A DNA stretch of 64,000 bases. Source: Corynebacterium sp. 13CS0277 (GTDB lineage: Bacteria; Actinomycetota; Actinomycetes; Mycobacteriales; Mycobacteriaceae). Below are positions 42,933-52,343 of the stretch, one piece after another; position 1 is the stretch's first letter, and every line of letters begins with the position of its first letter. The notes under the pieces are model-generated. The model was not told the DNA's origin, searched no databases, and was given only the letters and a program-made list of their open reading frames with translations. Both the position numbers and the translations under genes were made by a program. The DNA lies in NCBI RefSeq assembly GCF_002994655.1, contig NZ_PPDL01000004.1:97820-161819 (forward strand), read 5' to 3'.

Positions 42933-44498
42933 TTACACGGCGGGCGCGCCGGGCTGGGCGCGGTCCGGCAGGTGCGCGAGCACCTCGGGGTGGGTGGCGA
43001 GGTAGTCGTCGAAGGCGGACTTCCACGCCCCTGTCGGCGGGAAGAGCCCGTCGACGGGGTGCCCCTCGCGGACGCGGGCGGCCACCCACTCATCCTCGAT
43101 TTCTTTGCGGGCGGCGGCGATCGCAACCTCCCAGGCGAGCGCCCGGGGGATCACGATGACGCCGTCGTCGTCACCTACGATGATGTCACCCGGGAACACG
43201 GTTGCGTTCCCGCAGGCCACCGCGGTGCCGGAGGTGTAGGGGAGGTGCTTGCGGCCGAGCACAGCCGGGTGGGCGCAGGCGCCGAACACCGGCAGGCCGA
43301 CCTCGGCGACGGGGGTGAAGTCGCGGATGCCGCCGTCGGTGACGATGCCCGCTGCACCCAGGGTCTGCGCCCGCAGGGCCAGCACGTCGCCTAAGGTGCC
43401 GGAGCCGTGCTCCCCGCGGGCTTCGATGACGAGCACCTGGCCGGGCTGCAAGGCGTCGAAGGCGCGCTTTTGGGCGTTGTAGCCCCCGCCGAGGGCGGGG
43501 AAGAGGTCTTCGCGGCCGGGGAGGAAACGCAAGGTGGCGGCCACGCCCACCATGGTGGTGCCCGGCACCTGGGCGCGCACGCCCTCGATGTGGCACTGGT
43601 TGATGCCGCGGGCCCGCAGCTGGGCGGACAGCCCCGCCGTCGGCACGGTGGCCAGCAGGGCGCGCAGCTCCTCGTCCATGGTGGTGAGATCCTCCGGCAC
43701 GTCGACGCCGGCAGCGCGCGCGGAGTCGGTATCGCCGTAGGCGTCGATGCTTTGCTGCACGTCGGCCTGCGGCAGCAGCCCCACCGCAGGGTCGAAGTCG
43801 CCGGGGCCGGTGACGACGGTGGTGCGCAGCGCCCCAGTGCTCAGGCGGGTGCCGTCTGCTGCCGCGCCTGCGGTGTCGACTTCGACGGTGACGGTGTCAC
43901 CGGGGGTGACCACGGTGGAGCCCGCCGGGGTGCCGGTGAGGATGACATCCCCGGGGCGCAGGGTGAGGTGCTGCGAGAGATCGGCAACGAACTGCGCGAG
44001 CGGGAAGATCATTTCCTCGTCGTCGGTGACGGCCTCCTGGACGAGGGTGTCGCCGACCCAGGTGCGGATCCGCAGTGCGTTCGGGTCCACCTGGGAGGCG
44101 TCGAGGAACTCCGGCCCTAGGGGGGTGTAGCCGTCGCGGCTCTTGGAGCGCACATTCGAGCCCTTGTCCTGGGCGCGGTAGTCGTAGATGCCAAAGTCGT
44201 TGGCGGCCGTGACCCAGCCGACGTAGGACCACGCCTCCTCCAGGGACACGCGGTGAGCTTCGCGGCCGATGATGAGAGCGATCTCCCCTTCGAAGGCGAG
44301 GAGCTCTGTGCCCTCGGGACGGACGATGTCCTCCCCGGAGGCCGCCAGCGAGCTGGTGGCCTTGAGGAAATAGGAGGGCTTCTTCGGCCACCGGCCGCGC
44401 TGCGCGGCGCGGGAATTGTAGGCCACGTGGACGGCGAAGACGGTGCCGAACGAGTCGAGTTTTTCTGGTGTGAGCGGGGGCTTTGGGGAATGAGGCAA
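42933..44498 (-). CDS. FAH-family isomerase/decarboxylase fused to RraA-like domain
   Basis: A 521-residue two-domain protein. Residues 1-230 are a fumarylacetoacetate-hydrolase-type domain with the metal triad E70, E72 and D101 (FEGEIAL, AANDFG), K119, and GDVILTGTPAGS; this is the HpaG type that isomerises and decarboxylates 5-carboxymethyl-2-hydroxymuconate products. Residues 275-500 are a RraA/HMG-aldolase-like domain (GYNAQKRAFDAL, TDGGIRD with R392-D393). RraA-like enzymes act as oxaloacetate decarboxylases or pyruvate aldolases. No separate HpaF isomerase is nearby, so the fusion may hold several steps. The start is TTG with AGGAG six bases before it. Confidence 0.88.
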   Translation of the reverse strand: MPHSPKPPLTPEKLDSFGTVFAVHVAYNSRAAQRGRWPKKPSYFLKATSSLAASGEDIVRPEGTELLAFEGEIALIIGREAHRVSLEEAWSYVGWVTAANDFGIYDYRAQDKGSNVRSKSRDGYTPLGPEFLDASQVDPNALRIRTWVGDTLVQEAVTDDEEMIFPLAQFVADLSQHLTLRPGDVILTGTPAGSTVVTPGDTVTVEVDTAGAAADGTRLSTGALRTTVVTGPGDFDPAVGLLPQADVQQSIDAYGDTDSARAAGVDVPEDLTTMDEELRALLATVPTAGLSAQLRARGINQCHIEGVRAQVPGTTMVGVAATLRFLPGREDLFPALGGGYNAQKRAFDALQPGQVLVIEARGEHGSGTLGDVLALRAQTLGAAGIVTDGGIRDFTPVAEVGLPVFGACAHPAVLGRKHLPYTSGTAVACGNATVFPGDIIVGDDDGVIVIPRALAWEVAIAAARKEIEDEWVAARVREGHPVDGLFPPTGAWKSAFDDYLATHPEVLAHLPDRAQPGAPAV

Positions 44499-44532
44499 GT
44501 TGTTCTCCTAGCAAGTCCTTGCGCGTTGGGCA

Positions 44533-44548
44533 AAATCGTATATGATTT
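44533..44548. promoter_or_regulatory. Candidate GntR operator 1
   Basis: AAATCGTATATGATTT is a 16-base palindrome with one mismatched pair. It covers the -10 of the promoter at 44535-44563, as a repressor site would. Confidence 0.5.
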
Positions 44549-44563
44549 GCCCCAAGCCTGCAA
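44535..44563 (-). promoter_or_regulatory. Promoter of the FAH-RraA gene
   Basis: On the minus strand TTGCAG (44563-44558) and TACGAT (44540-44535) are spaced by 17 bases. Transcription would start about 30 bases before the TTG codon, leaving room for the AGGAG. Confidence 0.6.
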
Positions 44564-44924
44564 GCAATCCACATCACACTCTTCCGGACACTGCGACTGG
44601 CACCACAGAAACATCAGACCTCTTTTATGGTGTCCGGGGTGGCGTCCTCGATGTCCTCGGACCTCTGTGACCGTCGTCGATGCACTCACCCGTGAATCGT
44701 TGTCGCCTCCGTTGCGTAGCAGCATTGCTGCACCGTAACGGCATGTTGGCCGGGTGTCATGGTGGCAGCGTTCGCCCATCGCGCGGTGTGCAGACGCTCT
44801 CCCGGGCGGGAGGGAAGCCCTCCGCCGCGCGGGGGAGTGCCCCTCCTCGTGGTGGTCGCGGTCACGATTGTGCTGTCGCCCCGACCCGGTGGATGTGATG
44901 TGCAGTAGCCCCGCCTGGCGGCAG

Positions 44925-44936
44925 ATGGTATACGAA
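44925..44936. promoter_or_regulatory. Candidate GntR operator 2
   Basis: ATGGTATACGAA shares nine of twelve bases with the core of operator 1 (ATCGTATATGAT) and contains the palindrome GTATAC. It lies 66 bases before the MFS start. Confidence 0.4.
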
Positions 44937-45002
44937 ACGCTGTGACCTGTGCCGCTCCGGTGGTGGCTGTGCGTGCTTGCCCCGAACCCCCTGGAGAATG
45001 AC

Positions 45003-46454
45003 GTGTCGCCGAATCCCCACTTGCCACGCCCCCACCTCAATCACCCGCCGATGGAAGAATCCGCCGTCGCCGCCGTCGCCCACGTCGACCGTGAGCAGCG
45101 CCAGGTGGCCGCCGCGACGATCGTCGGCACCGCCATCGAGTGGTACGACTACTTCGTCTACGCCATCGCCGCCGGCCTGGTGTTCAAGACCATCATGTTC
45201 GCCAGCGACAGCCCCGGCCTGGCGACGATCCTGAGCTTTGTGTCCGTGGGCTTGAGCTTCCTCTTCCGCCCGCTGGGCGCGTTCCTCGCCGGGCACTTCG
45301 GCGACAAGGTGGGCCGCCGCAAGGTCCTCATGATCACCCTCATCGCGATGGGTGCTGCCACCGCGCTCATTGGCCTGCTGCCCACCTATGAGCAGATCGG
45401 CCTGTGGGCCCCGGCGCTGCTCATCGTGCTCCGCATCATCCAGGGCATTTCCGCCGGCGGCGAGTGGGGCGGCGCCGTCCTCATGGCCGTGGAGCACGCC
45501 CCCAGTGGCCGCCGCGGACTGTTCGGCGCCAGCCCCCAGATCGGGGTGCCGCTGGGGCTGCTGCTGGCCTCCGGGGTGCTGCAGCTCATGAGCACCATCG
45601 CCCCCGGGGACGCGTTCCTCACCTGGGGCTGGCGGGTGCCCTTCCTGCTGAGCGTCGTGCTCATCATCATCGGGTTCATCATCCGCCACGGCGTGGAGGA
45701 GTCCCCCGTGTTTGCCGAAATGGAGCAGCGCGCCGAAACCGCCACCGCGCCCGTCGTGGTGCTCTTCCGCCGCCACCTGCCGCTGGTCATCATTGCCGCC
45801 CTCATCTTCGCCGGCAACAACGCCGTCGGCTACATGACTACCGGCGGCTATATCCAGAACTACGCCACCGACCCCGACGGGCCTGTGGGCCTGGCGCGCG
45901 GGCAGGTGCTCGGCGCGGTCACCTGGTCGGCGGTGAGCTGGCTCATCTTCACCCTTTTTGCGGGCTGGCTGTCGGACTATATCGGCCGCCGCACCACCTA
46001 CATCATCGGCTTCATCTTCCAGATCCTCGGCGCGATCGCCCTGTTCCCCCTGGTCAACACCGCGGATCCGCGCAAGCTGCTGTTGGCGCTGGTGTTCCTC
46101 ACCTTTGGCCTCGGGATGACCTATGGGCCGCAGTCGGCGCTGTATGCCGAACTGTTCCCCGCCAGTATCCGGTTCTCCGGGGTGTCGATCTCCTACGCCA
46201 TCGGCGCCATCGTCGGCGGCGCCTTCAGCCCCACCATTGCCGCCTTCATCGTGGAGAAAACCGGCTCCACCCAGAACGTCACCTACTACCTCGTCGCGAT
46301 GAGTGTCATTGGTTTGCTCGCGACCCTGGCAGTGCGAGATCGCAGCGGCATTCCTCTCGGGCTCGACCACGAAGCAGAGCAGGCCGCCAACCCGCTGCGC
46401 TTCGGCTCCGCACGCACGAGCGCGAGCCCCGCGGCCGCCGCAGCCGCGGAGTAG
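45003..46454 (+). CDS. MFS aromatic/organic-acid:H+ symporter (MHS family)
   Basis: A 483-residue importer of the metabolite:H+ symporter family (shikimate, alpha-ketoglutarate, protocatechuate types). Family marks are GTAIEWYDYFVYA in the first segment, GHFGDKVGRRKVL in the loop after the second, and GGEWGGAVLMAVEHAP. Twelve membrane segments are visible. The start is GTG, five to six bases after GGAGA. Its divergent position to the hpa genes and the shared operator motif suggest that it imports a hydroxyphenylacetate-like acid. Confidence 0.88.
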   Translation: MSPNPHLPRPHLNHPPMEESAVAAVAHVDREQRQVAAATIVGTAIEWYDYFVYAIAAGLVFKTIMFASDSPGLATILSFVSVGLSFLFRPLGAFLAGHFGDKVGRRKVLMITLIAMGAATALIGLLPTYEQIGLWAPALLIVLRIIQGISAGGEWGGAVLMAVEHAPSGRRGLFGASPQIGVPLGLLLASGVLQLMSTIAPGDAFLTWGWRVPFLLSVVLIIIGFIIRHGVEESPVFAEMEQRAETATAPVVVLFRRHLPLVIIAALIFAGNNAVGYMTTGGYIQNYATDPDGPVGLARGQVLGAVTWSAVSWLIFTLFAGWLSDYIGRRTTYIIGFIFQILGAIALFPLVNTADPRKLLLALVFLTFGLGMTYGPQSALYAELFPASIRFSGVSISYAIGAIVGGAFSPTIAAFIVEKTGSTQNVTYYLVAMSVIGLLATLAVRDRSGIPLGLDHEAEQAANPLRFGSARTSASPAAAAAAE

Positions 46455-46519
46455 CGGGCAGAGGCACCCCCGGCGTCCCGCTCGTGACGTTCTTCTTCCC
46501 CCTGTTCGCCCTTTGCTGA

Positions 46520-46581
46520 GCTCAGCTCTCCGTTTCTCTTCTTCCTCTTTTTCCTCCCTCCTTCTTCACCCTCCGCACCCC
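46520..46581 (+). promoter_or_regulatory. Pyrimidine-rich leader of the monooxygenase gene
   Basis: About 60 bases made almost only of C and T, with few purines, end directly before GAAAGG. Confidence 0.5.
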
Positions 46582-46597
46582 TGAAAGGTTGCCTGTC

Positions 46598-48517
46598 ATG
46601 GAATTTCACCACCACGGCTACGTCTCCACGAACCCGCGCGTCCTCCCCGCCGAGGGGGTGGGCGTCGACCGCCCGGAAAAGCTGCCGGAGTGCATGGACG
46701 TCCTCATCGTCGGCTCCGGTCCCGCCGGCATGGTGGCGGCCGCCCAGCTGTCGATGTACCCGGACGTTCACACCCGCATCATTGAGCGCCGCGGCCACCG
46801 CCTGATCCTCGGGCAGGCGGACGGCATCCAGGCCCGCAGTGTGGAAACCTTCCAGGCGTTCGGCTTCGCCGACGAGATCACTGCGGAGGCGTACCAGATC
46901 ACGGAGATGGCGTTCTGGAAGCCGGCCGCCGACGGCTCCCGCGCGATTGAGCGCACCACCCGCACCACCGACGACCCGGAGGGGATTTCGGAGTTCCCGC
47001 ACTTGATCGTCAACCAGGCGCGCGTGCTGGACTACTTCGCCGAGTTCATGGCGAACAGCCCCACCCGCATGGCCCCGGACTATGGGTGGGAGTTCGTCGA
47101 CCTGGAGGTCTTAGGCGCGGAGGTCGACCCGGAGTACCCGGTGCGGGTGACGGTGCGGTGTACCTGCGAGTCGGACTCCGGCTGCGGGGCCACCCCCGGG
47201 GAGGAGCGGGTGCTCAAGGTCAAGTACGTCGTCGGCTGCGATGGGGCGCGCTCCCAGGTGCGCAAGTCCATCGGCCGCCGCCTGGAAGGCGATGCCGCGA
47301 ACCACGCGTGGGGTGTCATGGACGTCGTCGCCACCACCGACTTCCCCGACATTCGGCTCAAGTGCGCCATCCAGTCCCGCAGCGGCGGCAACATCCTCCT
47401 CATCCCCCGTGAGGGCGGGCACCTGTTCCGCATGTACGTCGACCTCGGGGAGGTGGACGAAAAGGATGCGGGCGCGGTGCGACAGACCACCATTGAAGAA
47501 ATCATCGCCACCGCCCAGGGCATCATGCACCCCTACACCCTGGACGTGAAGGAGGTGGCGTGGTCCTCGGTGTACGAGGTCGGCCACCGGCTCACCGACA
47601 GCTTCGACAACTGCCAGGGGGACGAGGACGACCCGCGGGTGTTCATCACTGGCGATGCCTGCCACACCCACTCGGCGAAGGCGGGGCAGGGCATGAACGT
47701 GAGCATGCAGGACGGCTTCAACATCGGCTGGAAGCTCGGGCAGGTGCTCAGCGGCCGCGGCAACGCAGAACTGCTGCGCACCTACGGGCGGGAACGCCAG
47801 GAGGTTGCCGCCGACCTCATCGCCTTCGACAAGGAGTGGTCCACCCTCATGGCCACCCCGCCGGAAGACTTCGAGGATCCCTCCTTCCTGGAGGACTTCT
47901 ATGTGAAGACCGCCGAATTCCCCGCCGGTTTCATGACCTGCTACGCCCCCAGCCTCATTACCGCGGACGCTGCCCACCAGGACCTCGCCGCGGGCTACCC
48001 CATCGGCAAGCGCTTCCGTAGTTTCCCCGTGGACCGGGTGTGCGACGCCAACACCAAGGAGCTCGGCCACCTGCACCGGGCGGACGGCCGCTGGCGGATC
48101 TACGTCTTCGCCGACGGTACCCACCCCGCCGCCGCACCCCGCACGGAGGCGTGGGCGCAGTGGTGGTCCACCGACCCCGCCAGCCCGCAGCACCTCACCC
48201 CTGCCGACGGCGACGAGGATGCACTGTTCGACGTCAAGGTCATCTACCAGGGCGATCACACGGACGTCAGCCACCCCGAGATCCCTGCCGCGTTCCGGCC
48301 GCTCGTGGGCCCCCACCGCTTGGTGAACTACAACAAGGCCTTCGGTGCCCGCACCACCTGCCGGCAGCTGGGGGAGCGGGACATCTTCGACGCCCGCGGC
48401 ATCAGCCGCACCGGCGCGGTCGTCGTCGTGCGCCCCGACCAGTACGTGGCGGGCGTGTTCCCCCTGGAGCAGCCGGCGGCGCTGGGCGAGTTCCTCACCC
48501 CCATCTTCCAGCCCTAG
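46598..48517 (+). CDS. FAD-dependent aromatic monooxygenase (phenol/3-hydroxybenzoate hydroxylase type)
   Basis: A 639-residue single-component flavoprotein hydroxylase. The dinucleotide motif VGSGPAG (38-44), an acidic end IIERRG, the VGCDGARS (DG) motif and GDACHTHSAKAGQGMN (GD motif) define the family. The C-terminal 180 residues form the thioredoxin-like domain of phenol hydroxylase and MobA. These enzymes add a hydroxyl ortho to an existing one using NAD(P)H and O2. In this cluster no HpaBC pair is present, so conversion of 3- or 4-hydroxyphenylacetate to homoprotocatechuate is the likely job; this is inference. The ATG at 46598 is chosen because AAAGG lies nine bases before it. Confidence 0.88.
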   Translation: MEFHHHGYVSTNPRVLPAEGVGVDRPEKLPECMDVLIVGSGPAGMVAAAQLSMYPDVHTRIIERRGHRLILGQADGIQARSVETFQAFGFADEITAEAYQITEMAFWKPAADGSRAIERTTRTTDDPEGISEFPHLIVNQARVLDYFAEFMANSPTRMAPDYGWEFVDLEVLGAEVDPEYPVRVTVRCTCESDSGCGATPGEERVLKVKYVVGCDGARSQVRKSIGRRLEGDAANHAWGVMDVVATTDFPDIRLKCAIQSRSGGNILLIPREGGHLFRMYVDLGEVDEKDAGAVRQTTIEEIIATAQGIMHPYTLDVKEVAWSSVYEVGHRLTDSFDNCQGDEDDPRVFITGDACHTHSAKAGQGMNVSMQDGFNIGWKLGQVLSGRGNAELLRTYGRERQEVAADLIAFDKEWSTLMATPPEDFEDPSFLEDFYVKTAEFPAGFMTCYAPSLITADAAHQDLAAGYPIGKRFRSFPVDRVCDANTKELGHLHRADGRWRIYVFADGTHPAAAPRTEAWAQWWSTDPASPQHLTPADGDEDALFDVKVIYQGDHTDVSHPEIPAAFRPLVGPHRLVNYNKAFGARTTCRQLGERDIFDARGISRTGAVVVVRPDQYVAGVFPLEQPAALGEFLTPIFQP

Positions 48518-48956
48518 CGCGGCGGCCGCAGCTCCCGCAGCAGTCGCAGCACCCGCAGCGCCCGCAGCACCCGTAGCCTGCGGCTGCGCCCCCAGGTGGC
48601 GCAGGTGGCGGGTGGGGTGAGGGCTGCACTGCACATCCCCGGCAGCACACGTGCAGCCGGGTGTGCCGCGTATCCTGCACACCACGGCAGTGTGCACCGT
48701 GTCACGTGTGATGGTGGTGCGGGTGCGGCGCCCGCCGTGTCTGCACTGGCTGCCTGTGTCCCTCTACCTACCTCTCTTTCGCTTCTCTCTTCTTTTTCTT
48801 TTTCTCGTTCGTTTCCTTCTTCCCTTTCTTCTCTTCACCCCAGCGCGTCTCGACACACCGCGCCCCGTTCGCGGGGGCGTGGCAGGGGTGTGGTGGCCTG
48901 CGTGGCTGCCGCGCCCTGGTGGCGTGCGCGCGATGTCCCTTTGGAGGTTTCCTTCC
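48518..48956. other. Intergenic region with cgcag-rich repeats and pyrimidine-rich leader
   Basis: 48530-48590 is built from imperfect cgcagcacc/cgcagcgcc units. 48757-48840 is a nearly pure C/T tract before the AraC gene. No gene is seen. Confidence 0.5.
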
Positions 48957-50081
48957 ATGTCGGCACCCACCGCCCCCAGCGGCATCATGAACGCTCCTGG
49001 TCGCGCCACCGCGGCCCAGGCTCACTCGCCCCGGGCCTCGTCGGACCGTGCGGCGCGGGCAACGCCGCGTGCGGAGTCGCGCGCCGCATCCCCGTTGCTG
49101 CTGCCGCGCGGGTGCGATGCGGGGGAGGGGGCGCCCCTGGCTCCGGCGGCGGGGCTGCACCTGCCGGTGCATACGCTGGACAGCTACCGGCAGGCCGTCG
49201 CGCGGGGTTTTAACCGCCTCGAATTTGAGGCGCACGACCCCGATGCGTTCTGGGGTGTCGTCGATACCGCCAGCCACGGGCGGGTGAGTTTCCACCGCAT
49301 CCAGGGGGCGCGGCACACCGTCCGCAAACTGGACCGGCACATCGGCCCGCACGACACGCACTTCGTGAAGTTCACGGTGCAGCTGGGTGGGGAAACATCC
49401 GTGACCCAGGGCGGGCGGACGGCCGTGTGCGGGCCGGGGGATGTGGTGGCCTATGGCACCTCCACCCCCTTCGAGGTGGAGTTCGGCCAGGAGGCCGACA
49501 TCCTCATCATCCAGGTGGAGCGCACCATGGTGCCCCTGGCGGACGCGGCCCTTCAGGCCGCGCTGGTGCGCAGTATCCCCGGCCAGGGGGTGGCTGCCCC
49601 GGCGGTGAGTTTCTTCCAGAGTTTGGCGAACACCCTCCACGTCGTGGAGCACCCCGCCGGGCAGCACTACGCCACGGGCAGTGTGGCGATGATTGGCCCC
49701 CTGCTGGGACAGGTGGCCGCCGAGTGGGGTGTGGGCATGGATGAGCGCTCCCAGTTGTTGGCGGCGATCGACACCTACATTGATGAGCACCTGGGGGAGG
49801 AGGGGTTGAGTCCGGCGTCGGTGGCGGCCGCCCACTTCATCAGCGTGCGCTACTTGCACAGCCTCTTCCAGGAGCGGGGCACGACGGTGTGTCAGCTGGT
49901 GCGGGAGAAGCGCCTGCGGGCGGCGTTGGGGATGCTGCAGGACCCGACCTTATCCGGGGTGGGGGTGGCCAGTATTGGTGCCCGGGTCGGCATGACGAAT
50001 CCGGCGCAGTTCTCCCGGAGTTTCAAGGCCCGCTATGGGCGCAGCCCCCGGCAGGTCCGGCAGGGCGCCCAGATGGCGTGA
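48957..50081 (+). CDS. AraC-family transcriptional activator
   Basis: A 374-residue regulator. After a low-complexity N-terminus (about 1-60) comes an AraC-binding-like cupin domain (about 80-200, with FVKFTVQLGG and GPGDVVAYG). The C-terminal double helix-turn-helix (about 265-370) shows SVAAAHFISVRYLHSLFQ and FSRSFKARYGRSPRQVR, the usual family ending. GGAGG lies nine bases before the ATG. Placed just upstream of an aldehyde dehydrogenase and a 2-oxo acid decarboxylase on the same strand, it is likely their activator. The start could also be one of the later methionines. Confidence 0.88.
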   Translation: MSAPTAPSGIMNAPGRATAAQAHSPRASSDRAARATPRAESRAASPLLLPRGCDAGEGAPLAPAAGLHLPVHTLDSYRQAVARGFNRLEFEAHDPDAFWGVVDTASHGRVSFHRIQGARHTVRKLDRHIGPHDTHFVKFTVQLGGETSVTQGGRTAVCGPGDVVAYGTSTPFEVEFGQEADILIIQVERTMVPLADAALQAALVRSIPGQGVAAPAVSFFQSLANTLHVVEHPAGQHYATGSVAMIGPLLGQVAAEWGVGMDERSQLLAAIDTYIDEHLGEEGLSPASVAAAHFISVRYLHSLFQERGTTVCQLVREKRLRAALGMLQDPTLSGVGVASIGARVGMTNPAQFSRSFKARYGRSPRQVRQGAQMA

Positions 50082-50109
50082 TGTGCACCTGATGTGCACC
50101 TGATGTGCG
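50080..50109. repeat. 11-bp tandem repeat
   Basis: gatgtgcacct occurs twice plus a partial third copy, beginning within the AraC stop codon. Confidence 0.85.
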
Positions 50110-50600
50110 CCGGGCGTGCCGCCTGGCTGCCCGCGCCCAGAACTCATGCCCACTCATGCCCACTCATGCCCGCGGCGTGCACGGGTGTGCAAGGGGCGTG
50201 CGTTCCACGGCAAACGCGGGCGGGTTTTCACCCCTAGGCTGTGTGTAACCGCAGTCACTCTCGCCGCAGGTGTGGGTCACAGTGGTGTGGGGCTGGTTTC
50301 TCCCGCCGGCCCCGAACACCCCAACAGCCCACGCCTGTGGCGGGGACTGCGGGGAGATCTCAGGAGCCGGGAGCGCGCAGTGCTCATGTGTTCCGCACTG
50401 CGCCCCCGCGCCACACCCGCCCGTACGGTCCGGGTGGCTTGCTCCACTCCGCACACACACAATTTTTCCCTTCCTTTCCCTTTTTCACCCGGCCCCACCC
50501 GGGCGCGCACCCGCCGCCGGCAGGACAGTGCGCGCCGGGTTGTACGCGGCCCCGACCCGCACCCCCATGATTGTGGGGGGTGCGTGCAAAGGACACTCTC
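50082..50600. other. Intergenic region upstream of the aldehyde dehydrogenase gene
   Basis: It contains two short tandem repeats and, at 50461-50492, a C/T-rich stretch. No gene is seen. The AraC protein probably binds here, but I cannot point to a site. Confidence 0.45.
50141..50170. repeat. 10-bp tandem repeat
   Basis: cactcatgcc occurs three times in a row, the first copy with one mismatch. Confidence 0.85.
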
Positions 50601-52046
50601 ATGCTCAACCACATGTTCATCGACGGCCAGGCAGTCACCGGCACCGGGGCAGAGATCCCCACGTTCAACCCGGCGACAGGGGAGGTCATCACCTCCGTGG
50701 CGTCTGCCACCCAGGCGGATGTTGATACCGCCGTCGCCGCCGCCCGCCGGGCGCTGACTGCCCCGGAGTGGGCCGGGTTGCTGCCCGTGCAGCGCGCCGC
50801 CGTCCTGTTTAAGATCGCCGACCTCATCGAGGCGCACGCCGAGGAACTCGCCCAGCTGGAAACCCTCGACCAGGGGCAGCCGCTCGGAGTGTCGCAGGGT
50901 ATTTCTGTGGCGGGCGCGGCGAACCACTTCCGCTACTACGCGGGCTGGGTCACCAAGATGGAAGGGGTCATCAACCCGATCTCGTTCCCCGACACCCTCA
51001 ACTACACCCGCCGGGAGCCCGTCGGCGTCAACGCGCTCATTACCCCGTGGAACTTCCCGCTGATGATCCTCGCGTGGAAGCTCGCGCCGGCGCTGGCGAC
51101 CGGCAACACCGTCGTCATCAAGCCCAGTGAAGTCACCCCGCTGACGAGCCTCAAGCTCGTGGAACTCGTGCAGGAAGCGGGCGTGCCGCAGGGCGTGGTC
51201 AACATCGTCACCGGCGGCGGGGAGGTCGGGGCCATGCTGAGCAGCCACATGGATGTTGACCACCTGTCCTACACGGGCTCCACGCAGGTGGGCCGCATCA
51301 TCACGAAGGCGGCCGCCGACTCCAATCTCAAGCGCCTCACCCTGGAGCTCGGGGGGAAGGCCCCGTCGATCATCACGAAGAACGCCGACATTGATGCCGC
51401 CGTCGCCGGTAACCTCGGCGGGGCGCTGCTCAACTCCGGGCAGGTGTGCGCCGCCTACACCCGCTTCTTCGTCGACCGTGCCGTCCACGACGAGTTCGTC
51501 GAGAAGATGGCCGCCGCCATGCAGGGCATGCAGATCGGTGCCGGTTCCGATCCCAACACCCAGGTCACCCCGCTGGTCAGTGAGAAGCACGTCGGCCACG
51601 TCATGAACCTCATTGAGTCCGGCAAGAACAGCGGCGCGGAGCTCGTCACCGGCGGCCAGCGCGTCGACCGGGAGGGCTTCTTCGTCGAGCCGACCCTGTT
51701 CACCGGGGTGCGCGACGACATGGAGATCGCCACCGAGGAAATCTTCGGCCCGGTGCTCTCCGTCATGGCCTACGACGGCGAAGACGACCTCATGGGCACG
51801 CTGGCCCGCGCCAACGACAGCCAGTACGGTTTGGCGGCCACCGTGTGGACGAAGGACCTGGGCGAGTCGCAGCGGATCTCCAACGGGCTGCGCAGCGGTG
51901 CAGTGTTCGTCAACATGCTGCCCATCCCCGACATGGCCGCCCCCTGGGGTGGGTACAAGACCTCCGGCTGGGGCCGCGAGATGGGCAAGTGGGCGCTCGA
52001 CTGCTACACGGAGCAGAAGACCGTGTGGCTGCACTACGGCCAGTAA
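50601..52046 (+). CDS. Aldehyde dehydrogenase (aryl-acetaldehyde type)
   Basis: A 481-residue NAD(P)-dependent aldehyde dehydrogenase with N151 in TPWNFPL, E249 in LELGGKAP and the nucleophile C283 in NSGQVCAA. The next gene encodes an aromatic 2-oxo acid decarboxylase, whose product is an aryl acetaldehyde, so oxidation of phenyl-, hydroxyphenyl- or indole-acetaldehyde to the acid is the likely reaction. The ATG at 50601 has AAAGGA seven bases upstream; a start 30 bases earlier has none. Confidence 0.9.
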   Translation: MLNHMFIDGQAVTGTGAEIPTFNPATGEVITSVASATQADVDTAVAAARRALTAPEWAGLLPVQRAAVLFKIADLIEAHAEELAQLETLDQGQPLGVSQGISVAGAANHFRYYAGWVTKMEGVINPISFPDTLNYTRREPVGVNALITPWNFPLMILAWKLAPALATGNTVVIKPSEVTPLTSLKLVELVQEAGVPQGVVNIVTGGGEVGAMLSSHMDVDHLSYTGSTQVGRIITKAAADSNLKRLTLELGGKAPSIITKNADIDAAVAGNLGGALLNSGQVCAAYTRFFVDRAVHDEFVEKMAAAMQGMQIGAGSDPNTQVTPLVSEKHVGHVMNLIESGKNSGAELVTGGQRVDREGFFVEPTLFTGVRDDMEIATEEIFGPVLSVMAYDGEDDLMGTLARANDSQYGLAATVWTKDLGESQRISNGLRSGAVFVNMLPIPDMAAPWGGYKTSGWGREMGKWALDCYTEQKTVWLHYGQ

Positions 52047-52343
52047 CACACCCCGCCGCGAGGCGCGCCGCACTGTGCACACTGTGCAGCGCAGCCCCGG
52101 CGCCCCACGGGCCCAGGCTCGCCGCGTGAAGCCCGTGCCTGAGGACCACCGGCCGGGGGAGGGGCTGCGCGCAGCGGTTTAGAATCGTCAAGGCATTCAC
52201 GACGTCCCCCCGCACTGGGCGCACCCCGGTGTGGGCGGGACGTCGGCAGGCAGGCCGCGCTCGCTGCGTCGCGTGCTTGTCGGTCATTTTTCTTTTCTTC
52301 GCCCGTGTTGTTGTTCCCTGACCCCGTGAGGACCCACCCCGCC

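Larger units (their letters stand above)
44499..45002. other. Divergent control region of the aromatic gene cluster
   Basis: It contains a promoter and palindromic operator next to the fusion gene and a similar motif next to the MFS gene. The middle holds no gene that I can support. Confidence 0.55.

Noticed and set aside
47111..48697. 528-codon minus-strand frame over the monooxygenase gene
   Set aside because: Antisense shadow; the plus strand has the full flavoprotein motif set.
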